In this document: positions 33,087-44,139 of the stretch, piece after piece
Position numbering within the stretch: position 1 is the first letter of the stretch
How the letters are laid out: every line of letters begins with the position of its first letter
Assembly (NCBI GenBank): GCA_023213315.1
Contig: JAKCPI010014300.1
Location: 1 to 64,000, forward strand
DNA length: 64,000 bases
Direction of reading: 5' to 3'
From: Euborellia annulipes
Lineage: Eukaryota; Arthropoda; Insecta; Dermaptera; Anisolabididae
Program-made: the position numbers and the translations under genes
Notes under the pieces: generated by a model
Told to the model about the DNA's origin: nothing
The model's input: only the letters and a program-made list of their open reading frames with translations
Databases searched by the model: none

Positions 33087-34290
33087 TTAAATAAAAAAAA
33101 AAATTTGAATTATGCATATTGATACTAGCGTTCTCTGTGCGGTCGCAAGAAGAACTACTTGTGCGTTTGTGTTGGGAACTATTTTCTTTAACATAATAGT
33201 ATAATAGTGTGACAATTATTCAGCAAGTATTAAACCGCGTAATTTTTTTTTTTCAACACGTTATTTTAGCATTATTTATTTCTTTTGTAATATAAGTGAG
33301 TTTAATTTGTGTTTTTAAAATTATTTTTCCTGTTCTAAATGAATTCCAGGTCAGTTTAATATTGGTTTTAACAATCTATAATTATTATAATCTTCTAACT
33401 TCTAACCCTTTTGCAACATAGCCTATAACTTTTTATTTAATTTTATTTACTCAAATTATGAATATATAATAATAATAATGATTCAATTCGCTATTTTAAT
33501 TGGTTAAATTATTTATATTATATTTTTTCAAAGTATTTTAATATCGTTTGATATTAATCAGATTTGTTCAACTTATTTTCCTGAAAATAGAATAGTAGTC
33601 AGCCATAATTATTATTGAAATCATTTTTATATAAATACCTTTTTGCTTAACAAAACATTATGGAATATTAATTAACTAGTTGTTTCTTGATGGCTGAATA
33701 TTATGATATGAGAATGTGGTATTTGGGCGCCAAGGATGGCCAAATACCACATCCTCATTAAGGAATGGTTTTTTATTTCAAAAAGATGAGACACCCTGTC
33801 TGGTTTAAGGTTTTATCAACAATCAAACAAATTTTTAAATGGATCTATATTTTGTTAACTGTTGAATGAAGGGTTGAATTGTTCCTTCGAAATTAATTAT
33901 TCTGATTTATTTTTCAGTGAAATATTCAAGAAAAAAGAACAAACTACTAAAGAATTTGTCATTTTTCTACGAGATCAACTTTTGGACAGCAAAAAAATCA
34001 CCTGAGAAACTAATCATTCATCTATCATTGTGAGTAACCAAATATTTTATTTGCCCTTGAAGTTCTTTGAAACTTATAAGTGTATTTTATAAATGGGATT
34101 ATAACCAAAAATATGCGTTAATTTAAAATTTACTCATGTTTCACATGGAAAGTTTTCAAATTGTTTTTTTGAAGGGAATTTTTTCTAAACTTCATGGTAA
34201 GGATGGGAAATACTGAGTTAGAGGGTGGCTGCACAATTTGCAGTAATACAAAGGAAAAATGAGTTAAAATTAAAAATTCAAATATAATTT
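33087..34290. other. Gene-free stretch downstream of cuticle gene
   Basis: No recognised gene. An open stretch after TTTTCAG at 33,919 has frames in two registers but no known domain. A short inverted match at 33,710-33,760 (GTGGTATTTGG / CCAAATACCAC) is a small hairpin. Confidence 0.35.
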
Positions 34291-34299
34291 TTTTAAATT

Positions 34300-34310
34300 T
34301 TTATTTTATT
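34300..34310 (-). terminator. Candidate poly(A) signals of the cuticle gene
   Basis: Two overlapping AATAAA hexamers on the - strand (34,300-34,305 and 34,305-34,310), about 275 nt after the stop codon. The intervening 3' UTR is unusually GC-rich for this window. Confidence 0.5.
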
Positions 34311-34583
34311 TTTTTTTATCATATTTATAAATATATAAAAAAGGTATAAAAAATTCATTTGGATGACAATGAAATGGGTGATTAAAAATGATGATGGGGC
34401 TCGAAGGGCGACCGCCGGCCTCACCGAAACTGATCTAGTAGTTGTGCCTAGCTACCCAAGGGGGGTCACAACCCCGAAGGCCCAAAGGGCAGCCACTGCA
34501 TCAACCACCAGATCAGTCGGTCTAGGTCCGTTCCCATCGGTGTCGCCCTTTTCTCCCGAGCAGCAGGAACATGTAGGTGGTGT

Positions 34584-37030
34584 TTAGTGATATTTGTGGC
34601 CTTGTGGGTGTTGAGCATGTCCGATCTGAAAATAAATCAAACATCTTATTAAAATCTTAAATCAAATTGGCAGATTATATTTTCTACTTTCAACTTACTA
34701 GTTAAGACTAGGACTGTGCAAAATAATCGATTAATCGATTATTCACTGATTTTCTTAAAAAATAATCAATTAATCCCCTAGTTAAGACTACCATACTTAA
34801 AATTCTAATTTTGAAGATCACTTAGAAATTTAATGTACTAATCCAAATTTACGACTGTTAAATTATAATCCTTAATTAAATATATTATACTAAACTAACT
34901 GGAGATAAAGTATATGATTAATTATACTATATTTTTCCGTTGACAGCTATTAAATAATAGTCTATATTAATAATAATAATATTTAGTGTAACTCCCCTCA
35001 GGGTTTTTTTTCGAGATCAAATATAAACCTAATTAAAGTGAAATTTTGAAATATTAGCGATTGAACAGCCATCAAATTAAATACAAATTTATGATTGTCA
35101 AATACTTGTAGCTAAATTTATACTTGTTAATTAGCTTTGATATAATAGTGAAATTAAGTTATATAAAACAATTCTGTTTATATCTATCGGCGTTTTTCAA
35201 GTGATTAATCATTAAAAAAATTAAAGCATGTGATTAAAATATTTAGACTAAAAGAATTTGTCTAGTAAGGATTGATTTTTAAATTGGTCGTTTTTCCTTT
35301 TATTCGAGTGGCGTGGTTAATTTTTTATTCTTACCCTTTCAACGATAGCGTTGAAGCCGTTGTGCTTGTCAGCGGTGTATTTGACAACACGGATGGTACC
35401 GTCGGGTTCCTTCAAGGAGTAGGCACCTTTGACTTGATCTCCGTGACGTTCTTCTTGAGCTTCCTTGATATCACCGGTGTGTTTATCTTCAACTCCATAT
35501 TTGTATTGGTATTTGGGCTCAGCCTGAAAAATATAATACATTTTCCATTGTGATTTAATTAAGAGGGAGGTTGGGGCAGATTGAATGAACTATCTTCTTC
35601 TTGCTAATTAGGATTTTGTTTGTGACTGCGTATGTTTAGAATTTGTTAAAATTTTGATTTAGTTCTTTTTTTTTTCAAATACTTCGTTGTCACAACTCCC
35701 CTTTCTGACTGATTTAGTTTTTTTTTTTTTCAAATGAAATAAGATTTAAGCTGCAATTACTCCCATCCCTGTTGTGTATTCTCAGTTATTGACATCAAAT
35801 GAAACCAAGAGCTAATGTTGCTTTAGCTTTTGAAATTTTAAAGCAAAAATAATCACCAACTTTTGTAATCCTCGGTTTAAAAATAGGAATTTTTTATTGA
35901 ACCCTTACCCCTTCTTCCAATTGACGCCCTTGACAAAAAATTTCAATCTCAGCTATAACGTTTGTCCTTTTTTTTTTTAAGAATTTATTTTCTTAGATGT
36001 TCGTTAACTCACATAGTAATCATAGATGACGTGTTCGTGTCCACCGCCACTGGATCCACCGCCAAGGGAGCTTCCTCCTCCCAGGGAACCTCCGCCAAGG
36101 GAGCCGCCGCCTAGGGAACCTCCACCAAGGGAGCCACCGCTGCTAAAACTAAGTCCTCCTCCCAATCCTCCTCCCAAACCACCTCCAAGTCCTCCTCCTA
36201 ATCCTCCTCCAAGGCCTCCTAATTGGGCGGAGGCGCAGGCTAGCGCCACGGCGAACACAAGAGCCACCTGAAAGAAAATAATAAAATGTAATTTTTAAAG
36301 TCAGAAGGGTTCATTAATTGAAAACAAGGAAACAATATAATTGTTATTACATTGAAACTGATGAATAGATTTTATTGTCGAGAAAGCAACGATGACAGCC
36401 AAATTTTGTACGTTGATTATATTTACATCGTCATTATTATCTATAGAACCGACTAATGACTAATGACAAAAATCAAAATAAATATCTTAATAAAGGAAAT
36501 TTTCACATCCATAAAGTAGGCATCCGCATTTTATATATTTTCAAAAGATTCTAGTATTTTATAAAATACTCAAATTAAAAAGACACATATCAAATGAAAT
36601 AGTGCCAAAGGATTTATTATCCTTGATGCATGACTCTAAATAATGAAGATGATCTCGGTTAGTAAAACTTGATCATAAAAAAAAGTTGCTTTCCACCTCG
36701 GGACTCAATACCATAAAAGGATAGTTCCAAAATCAATTTCCCTATTGAATTAAAAAAAAAAGATATACATATATATAATACTCTATTAAATTTATCAAGA
36801 TTAAATATATGATAATGAGAGAAAATCCTAATACCTCTTTAACCAAAATTTTATATTAATAATTAATTGATATTAAAAAAAAAAAACTAAACAAGTTTAA
36901 ATTATAATTTAGAAAAGACTTTCTATTTGATATAAATATTTCGTCATAATTTAGATCATTGAATTAATTAATTAAATCCGGAGGGCCTAGAAATGATGGG
37001 TAAATTCGGATCACTTACTTGGCCGTACAT
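34584..37030 (-). CDS. RR-2 cuticular protein with Gly-rich N-terminal region
   Basis: Four coding exons on the - strand: 37019-37030, 36013-36267, 35335-35523, 34584-34625, all phase 0 with GT-AG borders, giving 165 aa. Residues 1-19 (MYGQVALVFAVALACASAQ) are a signal peptide split by the first intron, common in cuticle genes. Residues 20 to about 80 are GGGLGGG and GGSLGGGS repeats. The third exon is a clear Rebers-Riddiford RR-2 chitin-binding domain: KYGVEDKHTGD, GDQVKGAYSLKEPDGTIR, VKYTADKHNGFNAIVER. The last exon adds IGHAQHPQGHKYH and a stop. The product should be secreted by epidermis and bind chitin in hard cuticle. Reading through the third donor gives a false stop at 35,317; the donor GTAAGA and the RR-2-like ending support the four-exon model. 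A TATA box lies 77 nt upstream of the ATG. Confidence 0.95.
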
Positions 37031-37106
37031 GATCCCTGATTCCGGAGAGTTGTTGCTGCTCGAAAGACTGAGCGGGTTGTGATACTCCTCCATTGACTCC
37101 CGGGGA

Positions 37107-37114
37107 CTTTTATA
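37107..37114 (-). promoter_or_regulatory. TATA box of the cuticle gene
   Basis: TATAAAAG on the - strand. An initiator-like GTATCACA about 30 nt downstream (near 37,083) would give a ~53-nt 5' UTR before the ATG at 37,030. A sharp TATA promoter fits a highly expressed, moult-timed gene. Confidence 0.7.
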
Positions 37115-37369
37115 CTTACCCTGGGCCCGGCGAAAGTCCTAGGAGACCTCCCTCCCCCGCTTTGGACCATTATTTCATTTGCATTCCAGTAAAAGAGTCG
37201 AAATCTTAAGTGCACATATAATTAATTGATATGTATCATTGGCAGAAGTGAAATTTCGAATTAGATTACTAATCAAAAATTTTAATTCTTATTATTTAAA
37301 TTTTTTATATGGAACCAGAATTTGATTAAGTTTTGTTTATAAAAGAAAACTAAGTTCAGTTGAGAGTAA

Positions 37370-37726
37370 GGGCCATTCTACATGATAGTTTTTGCCGCGT
37401 TTTCAACGCTTCAAAACTAAGTCAAACAGAACTAAGGAGTTTAAATGAGAGCTTCTACACGGGCGTTTTGAACGCGTTAGCTGGCGTTCGAGCGTTTCTA
37501 ACGCGATAGAAACGAGTCAAAAACGAGGCGATAAAAACGCGTTCAAAACGCTTTTAAAACCCGGCGATAGAAACGCGTTTAAAACTTGTTGAAAGCGCGT
37601 CAAAAGCGCGGTGTTTTCAACGCGTCAAAAACGCTCGTGTAGAATGAATGGGCAAAACTTGCAAGCGTTATCAACACGTTCAAAACGCGTCAAAAACCCG
37701 TTGAAAACGCTCGTGTAGAATGGCCC
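37370..37726. mobile_element. PIF/Harbinger-like MITE, 357 bp, TSD TAA
   Basis: Inverted ends GGGCCATTCTACA and TGTAGAATGGCCC, flanked by TAA (37,367-37,369 and 37,727-37,729). The TAA duplication is diagnostic of PIF/Harbinger. The interior consists of many short AACGCGTT, GTCAAAAACG and TTCAAAACGC repeats in both orientations. It lies about 255 bp upstream of the cuticle TATA box. Confidence 0.82.
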
Positions 37727-37798
37727 TAAGCTTAATAAATAATTCATTGTCCTATATATTAATCTTAATCTAAGATGAAATGATTGTTATTTTATAAC

Positions 37799-38007
37799 GA
37801 AGACTCAGATGAGCCGCAGTTACTTCATCAATACACGGATGGCCGGTGTGTTGGTTAAAATTAATAAAATTCTTATACAAATTTTTTTAATTTTTTATTA
37901 TTAATATTCTTTATGATCGACTGAATTGCAATTTCTCAGTTTCGAATTTTGTTCATCGTCCGGACATCCGTGTATTGATGAAGTAACTGCGGCTCATCTG
38001 AGTCTTC
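37799..38007. repeat. Foldback element, 48-bp arms
   Basis: Arms 37,799-37,846 and 37,960-38,007 begin GAAGACTCAGATGAGCCGCA and are inverted repeats with one mismatch. The interior is AT-rich with no motif recognised. Confidence 0.8.
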
Positions 38008-38137
38008 GAGATAGAATATCCTTCATCTCAGAATCAAGATAGTTATTTTATAAATCATCAAATTTTTTGGCCTTTTTCAAGTGTAATCACTGGCAGAGGG
38101 AGAGAATAAATTCCCGCGATCTCTGAAGGGCCCTAAC

Positions 38138-38254
38138 CATGGGCGTAACTAGGGAATTTGGCTGAGGCCATGGGACCGGAAGACCTCATATTGTCTCACT
38201 TTTTCTTGGGTCGGGGAGCCTTCCGGGGTAGGGGGGGGGCTAGTTACGCCCATG
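38138..38254. mobile_element. hAT-like MITE, 117 bp
   Basis: Ends CATGGGCGTAACTAG and CTAGTTACGCCCATG are perfect inverted repeats. The duplication is GCCCTAAC/GCCCTGAC (38,130-38,137 and 38,255-38,262; one mismatch). A decayed relative with the CCTCATATTGTCTCA core lies at 47,187. Confidence 0.8.
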
Positions 38255-38262
38255 GCCCTGAC

Positions 38263-39800
38263 TATTTGAACTTCAACCCTAAATTCCGAAACACAAAAAT
38301 ATTAAAAATTTTTTCCTTTGAGGATGCGCAGGCTTCGGGCTTCACCTTTAAACGCCTTGCGAATGAAATAGGCTTAAAAGTATTTTTAAAAATTTCCTCC
38401 TTCTAAGGGACACGGGTTCTTTACGTACGTTCCAACTCTAATTTGACTGATAAAAAATATATTTAAAAATATTTTCATAACATTTTTTTTTCCCCACTGA
38501 AGTTAATTGATGGATTTAAAATTTTAACTTTTTTTGTGGAATATCTACAGCATATTTTATAAATTTTGTTTTACATTTTTTCTTGGCCTCATACAAAAAA
38601 TTTAAATCCCTTTCATTGAAAAATTATTAATTTTAATTTTTGGTGTTAAAACTTTCCACTCTTGTTAATAATAAATAAATTTTGGGTAAAGTTATTTTTG
38701 TGTTTAAGATGCTACTCATGACCTTCTTCAAGTTAATAGATATATGTCCGATGCTTTTATTCAAATAAGAACTTTTGTATGATTATATTAATTTTCTCTT
38801 TTTGTGATAAAATGGGGGGGGGGGGATTCTCTGCCCCCTTACCCTCTGGGATTGCTAGGGTTCTGAAAATTCTGTTTTTACTTTTCCAGACTTGGGAAAA
38901 ATTTAAAACAGCAATCATTTTTTGTAGAATTTTATTATATTTTTAAATATCTTTTATTCTATAGGTTTTTGTTTGTCCTTTCGGCATCCTAGGCCATATA
39001 TACTTGTAAGGTTACTTATTATGTTGTAATGATTGTCTCTCATTAGTCTAACATCTTTGTCTAATGATTAATTATATGTCATTGTTGGCTCTAGAAACGA
39101 CTTAATTTTCATGAAATATTTTAATAATCACTCCCGCTCCCCTACTCTTTTCGCTCTTCATTCTTACATTAAACATTTACTTGTCTCACTCTGATATCCT
39201 GACCGAGAGCTTGGAATAGTTTGAAATAAAAGAATATCGACTACGGTCCTACATTTTATTGACTTATAAATTCTTCACAGAGTATTTTTGTGTTTGTATT
39301 ATTTTATAAAGCGGGAGGGGGGGGGGGCATTATATATAAAATTAAATATTTTCTAGGGAGGCGTGGTAACACAAAGTTTGGAAACCACTATATAATCTTA
39401 CTGTATTTAACTTCATTTAAAAAATTTCTAAAATACTATATTTATTTAAAAATTTATCAAATTTTTATATATACATATTCTTATTTACTTTTTTTTTTTT
39501 ACTTTATCATACACAATATATGACAAGTATTATGATTATGCAAAATTTAATTTTTGAATTTCACCGGAAGAATCCGAAATTAAAAGTCTTGAAAAAATGT
39601 GTAGGTTTCCGTTTATACATAGCATGACAATTAAAAATTTATTTGGACTAGCCAAAAAATTTCATATTTTATTACTAGTTAAATAAAGATGAGTTCATTA
39701 ATTTTTAAGAAAAAAACCCAGGACATTAATTATTTTCATTATTTATTTATTTATTTTTTTTAAAGGATAAGGTCAAGAATAATCAATAAATTTAAAAATT
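38263..39800. other. Gene-free stretch
   Basis: No exon recognised. It contains short poly-G runs (38,815; 39,315) of the kind seen near hAT-like ends, but no matching termini. Otherwise A/T-rich. Confidence 0.4.
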
Positions 39801-39805
39801 AAATA

Positions 39806-39893
39806 TCTGGTGTGACAAGCACAGAACACAACTTTCGATTACCTAAGGCAAGGGAAAGTTGTGTGCTGTGCGACCAGTCACACCAGATTTTTT
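39806..39893. repeat. Family A terminal hairpin, solitary
   Basis: A complete ~88-nt hairpin (ATCTGGTGTGACAAGCACAG ... GTCACACCAGATTTTTT) without the rest of family A. It lies 160 bp from the hairpin end of the reverse-oriented copy at 40,053, so two hairpins flank a short spacer. Confidence 0.75.
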
Positions 39894-40052
39894 CATTGAA
39901 GAATGTAGGCCTATAGGGGAATATAGAAAATTTTTTCGCCACTCTTAATTTATATTTAGTTTCATATTTTATAACTTTTTATTCGTGGCCCGAGGGGAGA
40001 GACATGATCACTTTCAAAGACAAGAGCCGTGAGTTTTAAATAATATTAATTA

Positions 40053-40747
40053 AAAAAATCTGGTGTGACTGGCGCACAGCACACAACTTTCTCTTACCTT
40101 CGGTAATCGAAAGTTGTGTTCTGTGCTTGTCACACCAGATTTTTTGTGTCGATATGTATTTAGTTCCCGGCAGTAGGGAATATTTGAATTCAGATGTAAA
40201 ATTTATAAGTATGGGTTATATGATGAAAATTTAAGTCAGTTCTGCTACTGAGTAGTTTTTTTATAAGTATGGGAAAATATTTATATTTTGTTACCATGGC
40301 AACCATTTCTCCTATCTTTCCTATGAAGCACAAGAGTAAAGTGTGCTTCAAACAATTTTGAGGGCAAAACGAGAATATACATTTGAAAGAGCATCTAAAA
40401 AATAATTGATTTTTGAATTTTAATCAAAATCGTTAGAGCGAATTTTGAGAAAATTGAAAAAAAAACTGAAAAAGTACATCAGTAAAGTACTAGTATTCTT
40501 TGGCCGATTTTGATTAAAAGCTAATTTTTCCGGTCCCGGGGGTGTTTAACTTAAATATAAAATTTCAACCTCGTAGCTCAATTCCTTCATGCTTAAAATT
40601 TGACACACACCCACACACCCACCCACCCACCCACACACCCACAGACAGACCATGTCGCGAAAACCACTTTTTTGGATTCAGGGGACCTCAAAACGTGAAG
40701 ATCCATCAAAATCTCGACATCGAATTTTTGACATGAATCCAATACTT

Positions 40748-40783
<36 letters not shown>

Positions 40784-40812
40784 ACATATAATCATAGGTA
40801 AGAGAAAGTAAA
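40053..40812 (-). repeat. Family A modular repeat, complete copy
   Basis: Reverse orientation, hairpin first (40,053-40,145), then all family blocks in reverse, ending at the TATATA-loop hairpin and GGTAAGAGAAAGT (to 40,812). The (CT)n/(TA)n tract at the loop is expanded. It carries the GCATGAAGGAATTGAGC variant of the middle block, as at 5.27 kb. Confidence 0.75.
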
Positions 40813-41314
40813 AAAGTAGAATTAATTTTCATTAGCCCAAACCCTATTTGGGGATTTAAGAAATATTTCACTTCTCTCTTTTCATTGTTCAACCTCCTAA
40901 AATTTAAATATCCCAAAATATAGGATGAATCAATTAGGGAACAAAAATATATAGTCTATAGTAAAACATTCCCCTTACTCAAAAATAGGTCCGTTATATA
41001 GAGATAAATATTTCGAAGACAAATGCACAAGATCCAAAGAAATTGTCCTTAATGTTGATATTAGAGATTTTATTGTAGCTATATAACAATACAAGGGTTG
41101 TAAAATAAGGGTTTATTAAAAAGATTAAATGAAAAAAAATGTCAAAACAAAGGAGAAAGCATTTAATTTTAAAGAGAAAAATAAATAAAAATAGAGCAAA
41201 CTAAGTTTGTTGGTTGTCTAACTTTTAGGCGTTTGGAATAAAGAAAATTTTTCAATATTCCTAAGTCTTTCATTCAAAAATAAAAATTATTTATAATTAT
41301 TAATAAATCTGAAT

Positions 41315-41553
41315 CATTGGCGTAGCCAGAAATTTTTGATGGGGGGGGGATCAAGAATTTTTTTTTCAAAAATTTAAGATTATTTTAGGGTATTTATAAA
41401 TCATTTTGGTTTGTTTTTTTAGCTAGAGTAAATTATATTTTACTTTCTCTTACCCTATATGAAATATAATTTGTATTAAATATCTAGTCATGGCTTGGGT
41501 CCCATGGGGGTGGGGGTGTTTGAACCCCCAAAACCCCCCTGGCTACGCCTATG
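41315..41553. mobile_element. hAT-like MITE, 239 bp
   Basis: Ends CATTGGCGTAGCCAG and CTGGCTACGCCTATG. Duplication ATCTGAAT/ATCTGGAT (41,307-41,314 and 41,554-41,561; one mismatch). It contains a short stretch resembling the family A 5' terminus (TACTTTCTCTTACCC, 41,441). Confidence 0.78.
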
Positions 41554-41600
41554 ATCTGGATAATTCATTTTTTAAATCTTATTTTTTTCTTAATATTTTT

Positions 41601-41765
41601 AACTTTGCCCAACAACGGTAGGTTGGGTAGGTAAAGTTAAAAAAAAATCGAAATTAACTGTAGCTGCTAAAATGCGTTTTGGGGTTCCCAGAATCCATTT
41701 AAGTACTTTTTGGAATGATATCTGTGTGTGTGTCTGTTTGTCTGGGTGTTTATTTGTCTGTCTTC
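41601..41765 (+). repeat. Family C modular repeat
   Basis: Starts with the hairpin AACTTTGCCCAACA...GGTAAAGTTAA, then AAAATCGAAATT, GCTGCTAAAATGCGTTTTGG, GGTTCCCAGAATCCATTTAA, TTTTTGGAATGATATCTG and a GT tract. Same layout as C at 51.2 kb and analogous to families A and B. It runs into a hammerhead-family fragment (CTTCAGTCCTTGTAGGC) at about 41,763. Confidence 0.6.
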
Positions 41766-42325
41766 AGTCCTTGTAGGCTTATAACTCTAATTAGGCACAA
41801 AGTTGTCATTAGTGTTGTTACACAAAAGTCCGTGCACATGTATCATCTATTCCAATAGTATTGAGATTAAAGCCAGGTAGTTAGGCAGCCCAAATGGCAC
41901 ACACCCACTTTTTTTCTGATTAAAACATTGAGATAATTTTTATTTCGAAATTTTTTTATCTTGAAATGTTCTTTGAGCGAGGGCCATAGGGATGGGTAAG
42001 AAGAAAAAAATTTATATTAAAAAGATTAAAGATATTTTGTTATAAAAAGGGTCGTTCGGCCTATTGTCTGCATTGAAAAAGTATCCCTCACTGACAAGCT
42101 GCCAAACTGGCTGCCTAACTACCGGGCTTTAGTCTCAGAAATATTGCAATAGATGGTATTTTTTATAAAAGTTGAGTGTTTAAGCCAACGTGAGAGTCAA
42201 TTACAGGGGCGTATAAAGAGGAGGGGGTGAGGCCCCCCGAAATTTTTTAAATCTATATACATATATTCGGGAATATGGCCATTATCTATATTTTTGCTTG
42301 AAAAAGTGCGTCGCATAAATAAAAT

Positions 42326-43101
42326 AAAAAAATCTGGTGTGACTGGCGCACAGCACACACCTTTCTCTTACCTTCGGTAGTAACATACAAATCCTATAGG
42401 AAAGTTGGAAATTAACATTGTGCCTGTGCGAAGATAAAGGTGGAAAGGGAATTTAAAAGAGTAAGAAGAGAGACCATAATGTTTGCAAGTGGAGTCGACA
42501 TGTAGTTACTTTGCGGACAATTAAGGGCACAAATGAATTTAAAAATAAATGGGAATTTAAATAATAATTGATTTTTAATGTGTAAGGGAAAATATTTATA
42601 TTCCGTTACCATGGCAACCATTTCTCCTATCTTTCCTATGGAGTACAAGAGTAAAGTGGTCTTCAGAAGATTTCAACGGCAAAATGAGAATATACATTTT
42701 ATAGAGCATCTAAAAAATAATTGATTTTTGAATTTAAAAAAAAATCCTTGCAGCAAATTTTGAGAAAATCGAAAAAAACTGAAAAAGTGCATCAGTAAAG
42801 TACTAGTACTTTTTGGCCGATTTTGTTCAAAAAGCTTGTTTGAGGTTCTTCATGGAGATGCCTAACTTAAATATAAAATTTCAACCCCCTAGCTCAACTC
42901 CTTCATTCTTAAAATTTGTCCACACACACACACAGACACACACACATACACACACACACACAGACAGACAGACCAATTTGCGGGACCCACTTTTTTGGAT
43001 CTCAAAACTGTAGATCCATCAAAATCTCGACATCGAATTTTTGACATGAATCCAATACTTTCTCTCTCTATATATTTCATATATAGGGTAAGAGAAAGTA
43101 A
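42326..43101 (-). repeat. Family A modular repeat, diverged copy
   Basis: Reverse orientation. The hairpin (from 42,326) is interrupted near GGTAGTAACATAC, so its apex is lost. The remaining blocks follow to the terminal GGTAAGAGAAAGT at about 43,101. The (CA)n tract at 42,920-42,970 is the microsatellite of the family. Confidence 0.7.
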
Positions 43102-43369
43102 TAAATGAAATATATTAACTAATATATATGCATTTTTTAAATATAACTTTTGTCTTTGAGAGGGCCCGGGCCCCCTCGGAGCTCAGGTATATCCGGTATT
43201 TGAAAAATATTTTTTGTATATGGGGGGGGGGGGGGGGAGGAAATTTAAAAATGAGTTCGAGCCTCCCCTGGAAAAAATTTCTATATACACCCCTGGTCTA
43301 TTAGAGAATGAAATTAGTACTTTTATGAATACTTATATGAATATTCATAAAAGTAATAATTCTCTATTA

Positions 43370-43553
43370 CAGCGGTTCCCAACCCGTGGGCCGCGAGCTG
43401 ATTGAAACTGGGCCGCGGGCATCTAAGAAAAGCTAAAAATCATATATACCCTGGTAATTATATAAAATTATAATACTTATATACTCTGGGCCTCAGCGTT
43501 TTTTTTTTTACGGTAAAAGTGGGCAGCACTTCAAAAAAGGTTGGGAACCACTT
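43370..43553. mobile_element. hAT-like MITE, copy of the 24,330 element
   Basis: CAGCGGTTCCCAACCCGTGG at the left and GGTTGGGAACCACTT at the right, with GTGGGCCGCGAG, CTGGGCCTCAGCG and GCAGCACTTCAAAAAAGG inside, matching the 24.3-kb copy. The right terminus is mutated and no duplication was found. Confidence 0.7.
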
Positions 43554-43610
43554 ACTTTTTGGACTTTTGTTGCTCAACCCCAATTGCAACTTTGCCACTA
43601 ATTAAATTAT

Positions 43611-43671
43611 AAGCCTACAAGAACTGAAGATGGTCAAATAAATTTTGGCCGAAACGTCTCCTTTCGGCCTT
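43611..43671 (+). ncRNA. Hammerhead-ribozyme-like motif 3
   Basis: AAGCC...AGAA, core CTGAAGA, extra T, helix II GGTCAAA/TTTGGCC (with one G.U), GAAAC, GTC, TCCT...GGCCTT. The outer helix I pairs AAGCC with GGCCTT (one bulge); the inner helix has one mismatch. It closely resembles motif 2 but stands alone, not in a recognised foldback. Confidence 0.5.
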
Positions 43672-43976
43672 CGGCATCCAAAGGCTTTCTTTTATTTGCT
43701 GCTCTCGTACTTGCGCTTTTCCAATTCGTAGATTCCATTTTTATTAAAAGAAATGACTAACAAGTTTATTTTCTTTGAGTTTTTTCATAACTAAGTAAAT
43801 ATTTGTCTAAAGGTACCAATATAAATACGGAAAAAATCTATCTTTAAAGTAAAGAATCTTAGGAGAAAAATAACATTAAAATTGTTATATAATGTACTTT
43901 ATTTATTTATTTTAAATTATTGTTTAATTTGTGAGTGTTTACTGCTAGATAGGGAACCCAAATGACCAACTCACAA

Positions 43977-44136
43977 ACAAGGGCGGATCCAGAGGTGTTT
44001 CTCGGGGTGGGGGGAGGGGAATCCGGAGTGACTCGACACAAAAAATCTGGTGTTACAAGCACAGAACACAACTTTCGGTTACCGAAGGTAAGAGAAAGTT
44101 ATGTGCTGTGCGACCAGTCACACCAGATTTTTTTAA
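43977..44136 (+). repeat. hAT-like left end carrying a family A hairpin
   Basis: CAAGGGCGGATCCAGAGGTG and TTCTCGGGGTGGGG match the element at 425. It then contains an intact hairpin (44,041-44,136: AAAAATCTGGTGTTACAAGC ... CACACCAGATTTTTTT). The right end of the element was not found. Confidence 0.65.
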
Positions 44137-44139
44137 ACC

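Noticed and set aside
31418..34020. Possible small + strand gene (ATG exon near 31,423, exon after TTTTCAG at 33,919)
   Set aside because: Phases can be joined, but the joined peptide has no recognised domain, the exons are tiny and the region holds several transposons. The evidence is too weak.
34363..34587. 74-codon + strand frame in GC-rich sequence
   Set aside because: It is antisense to the last cuticle exon and 3' UTR. The - strand exon has proper splice sites and a fitting protein end.
36026..36271. 81-codon Pro-rich + strand frame
   Set aside because: Antisense shadow of the Gly-rich cuticle exon.
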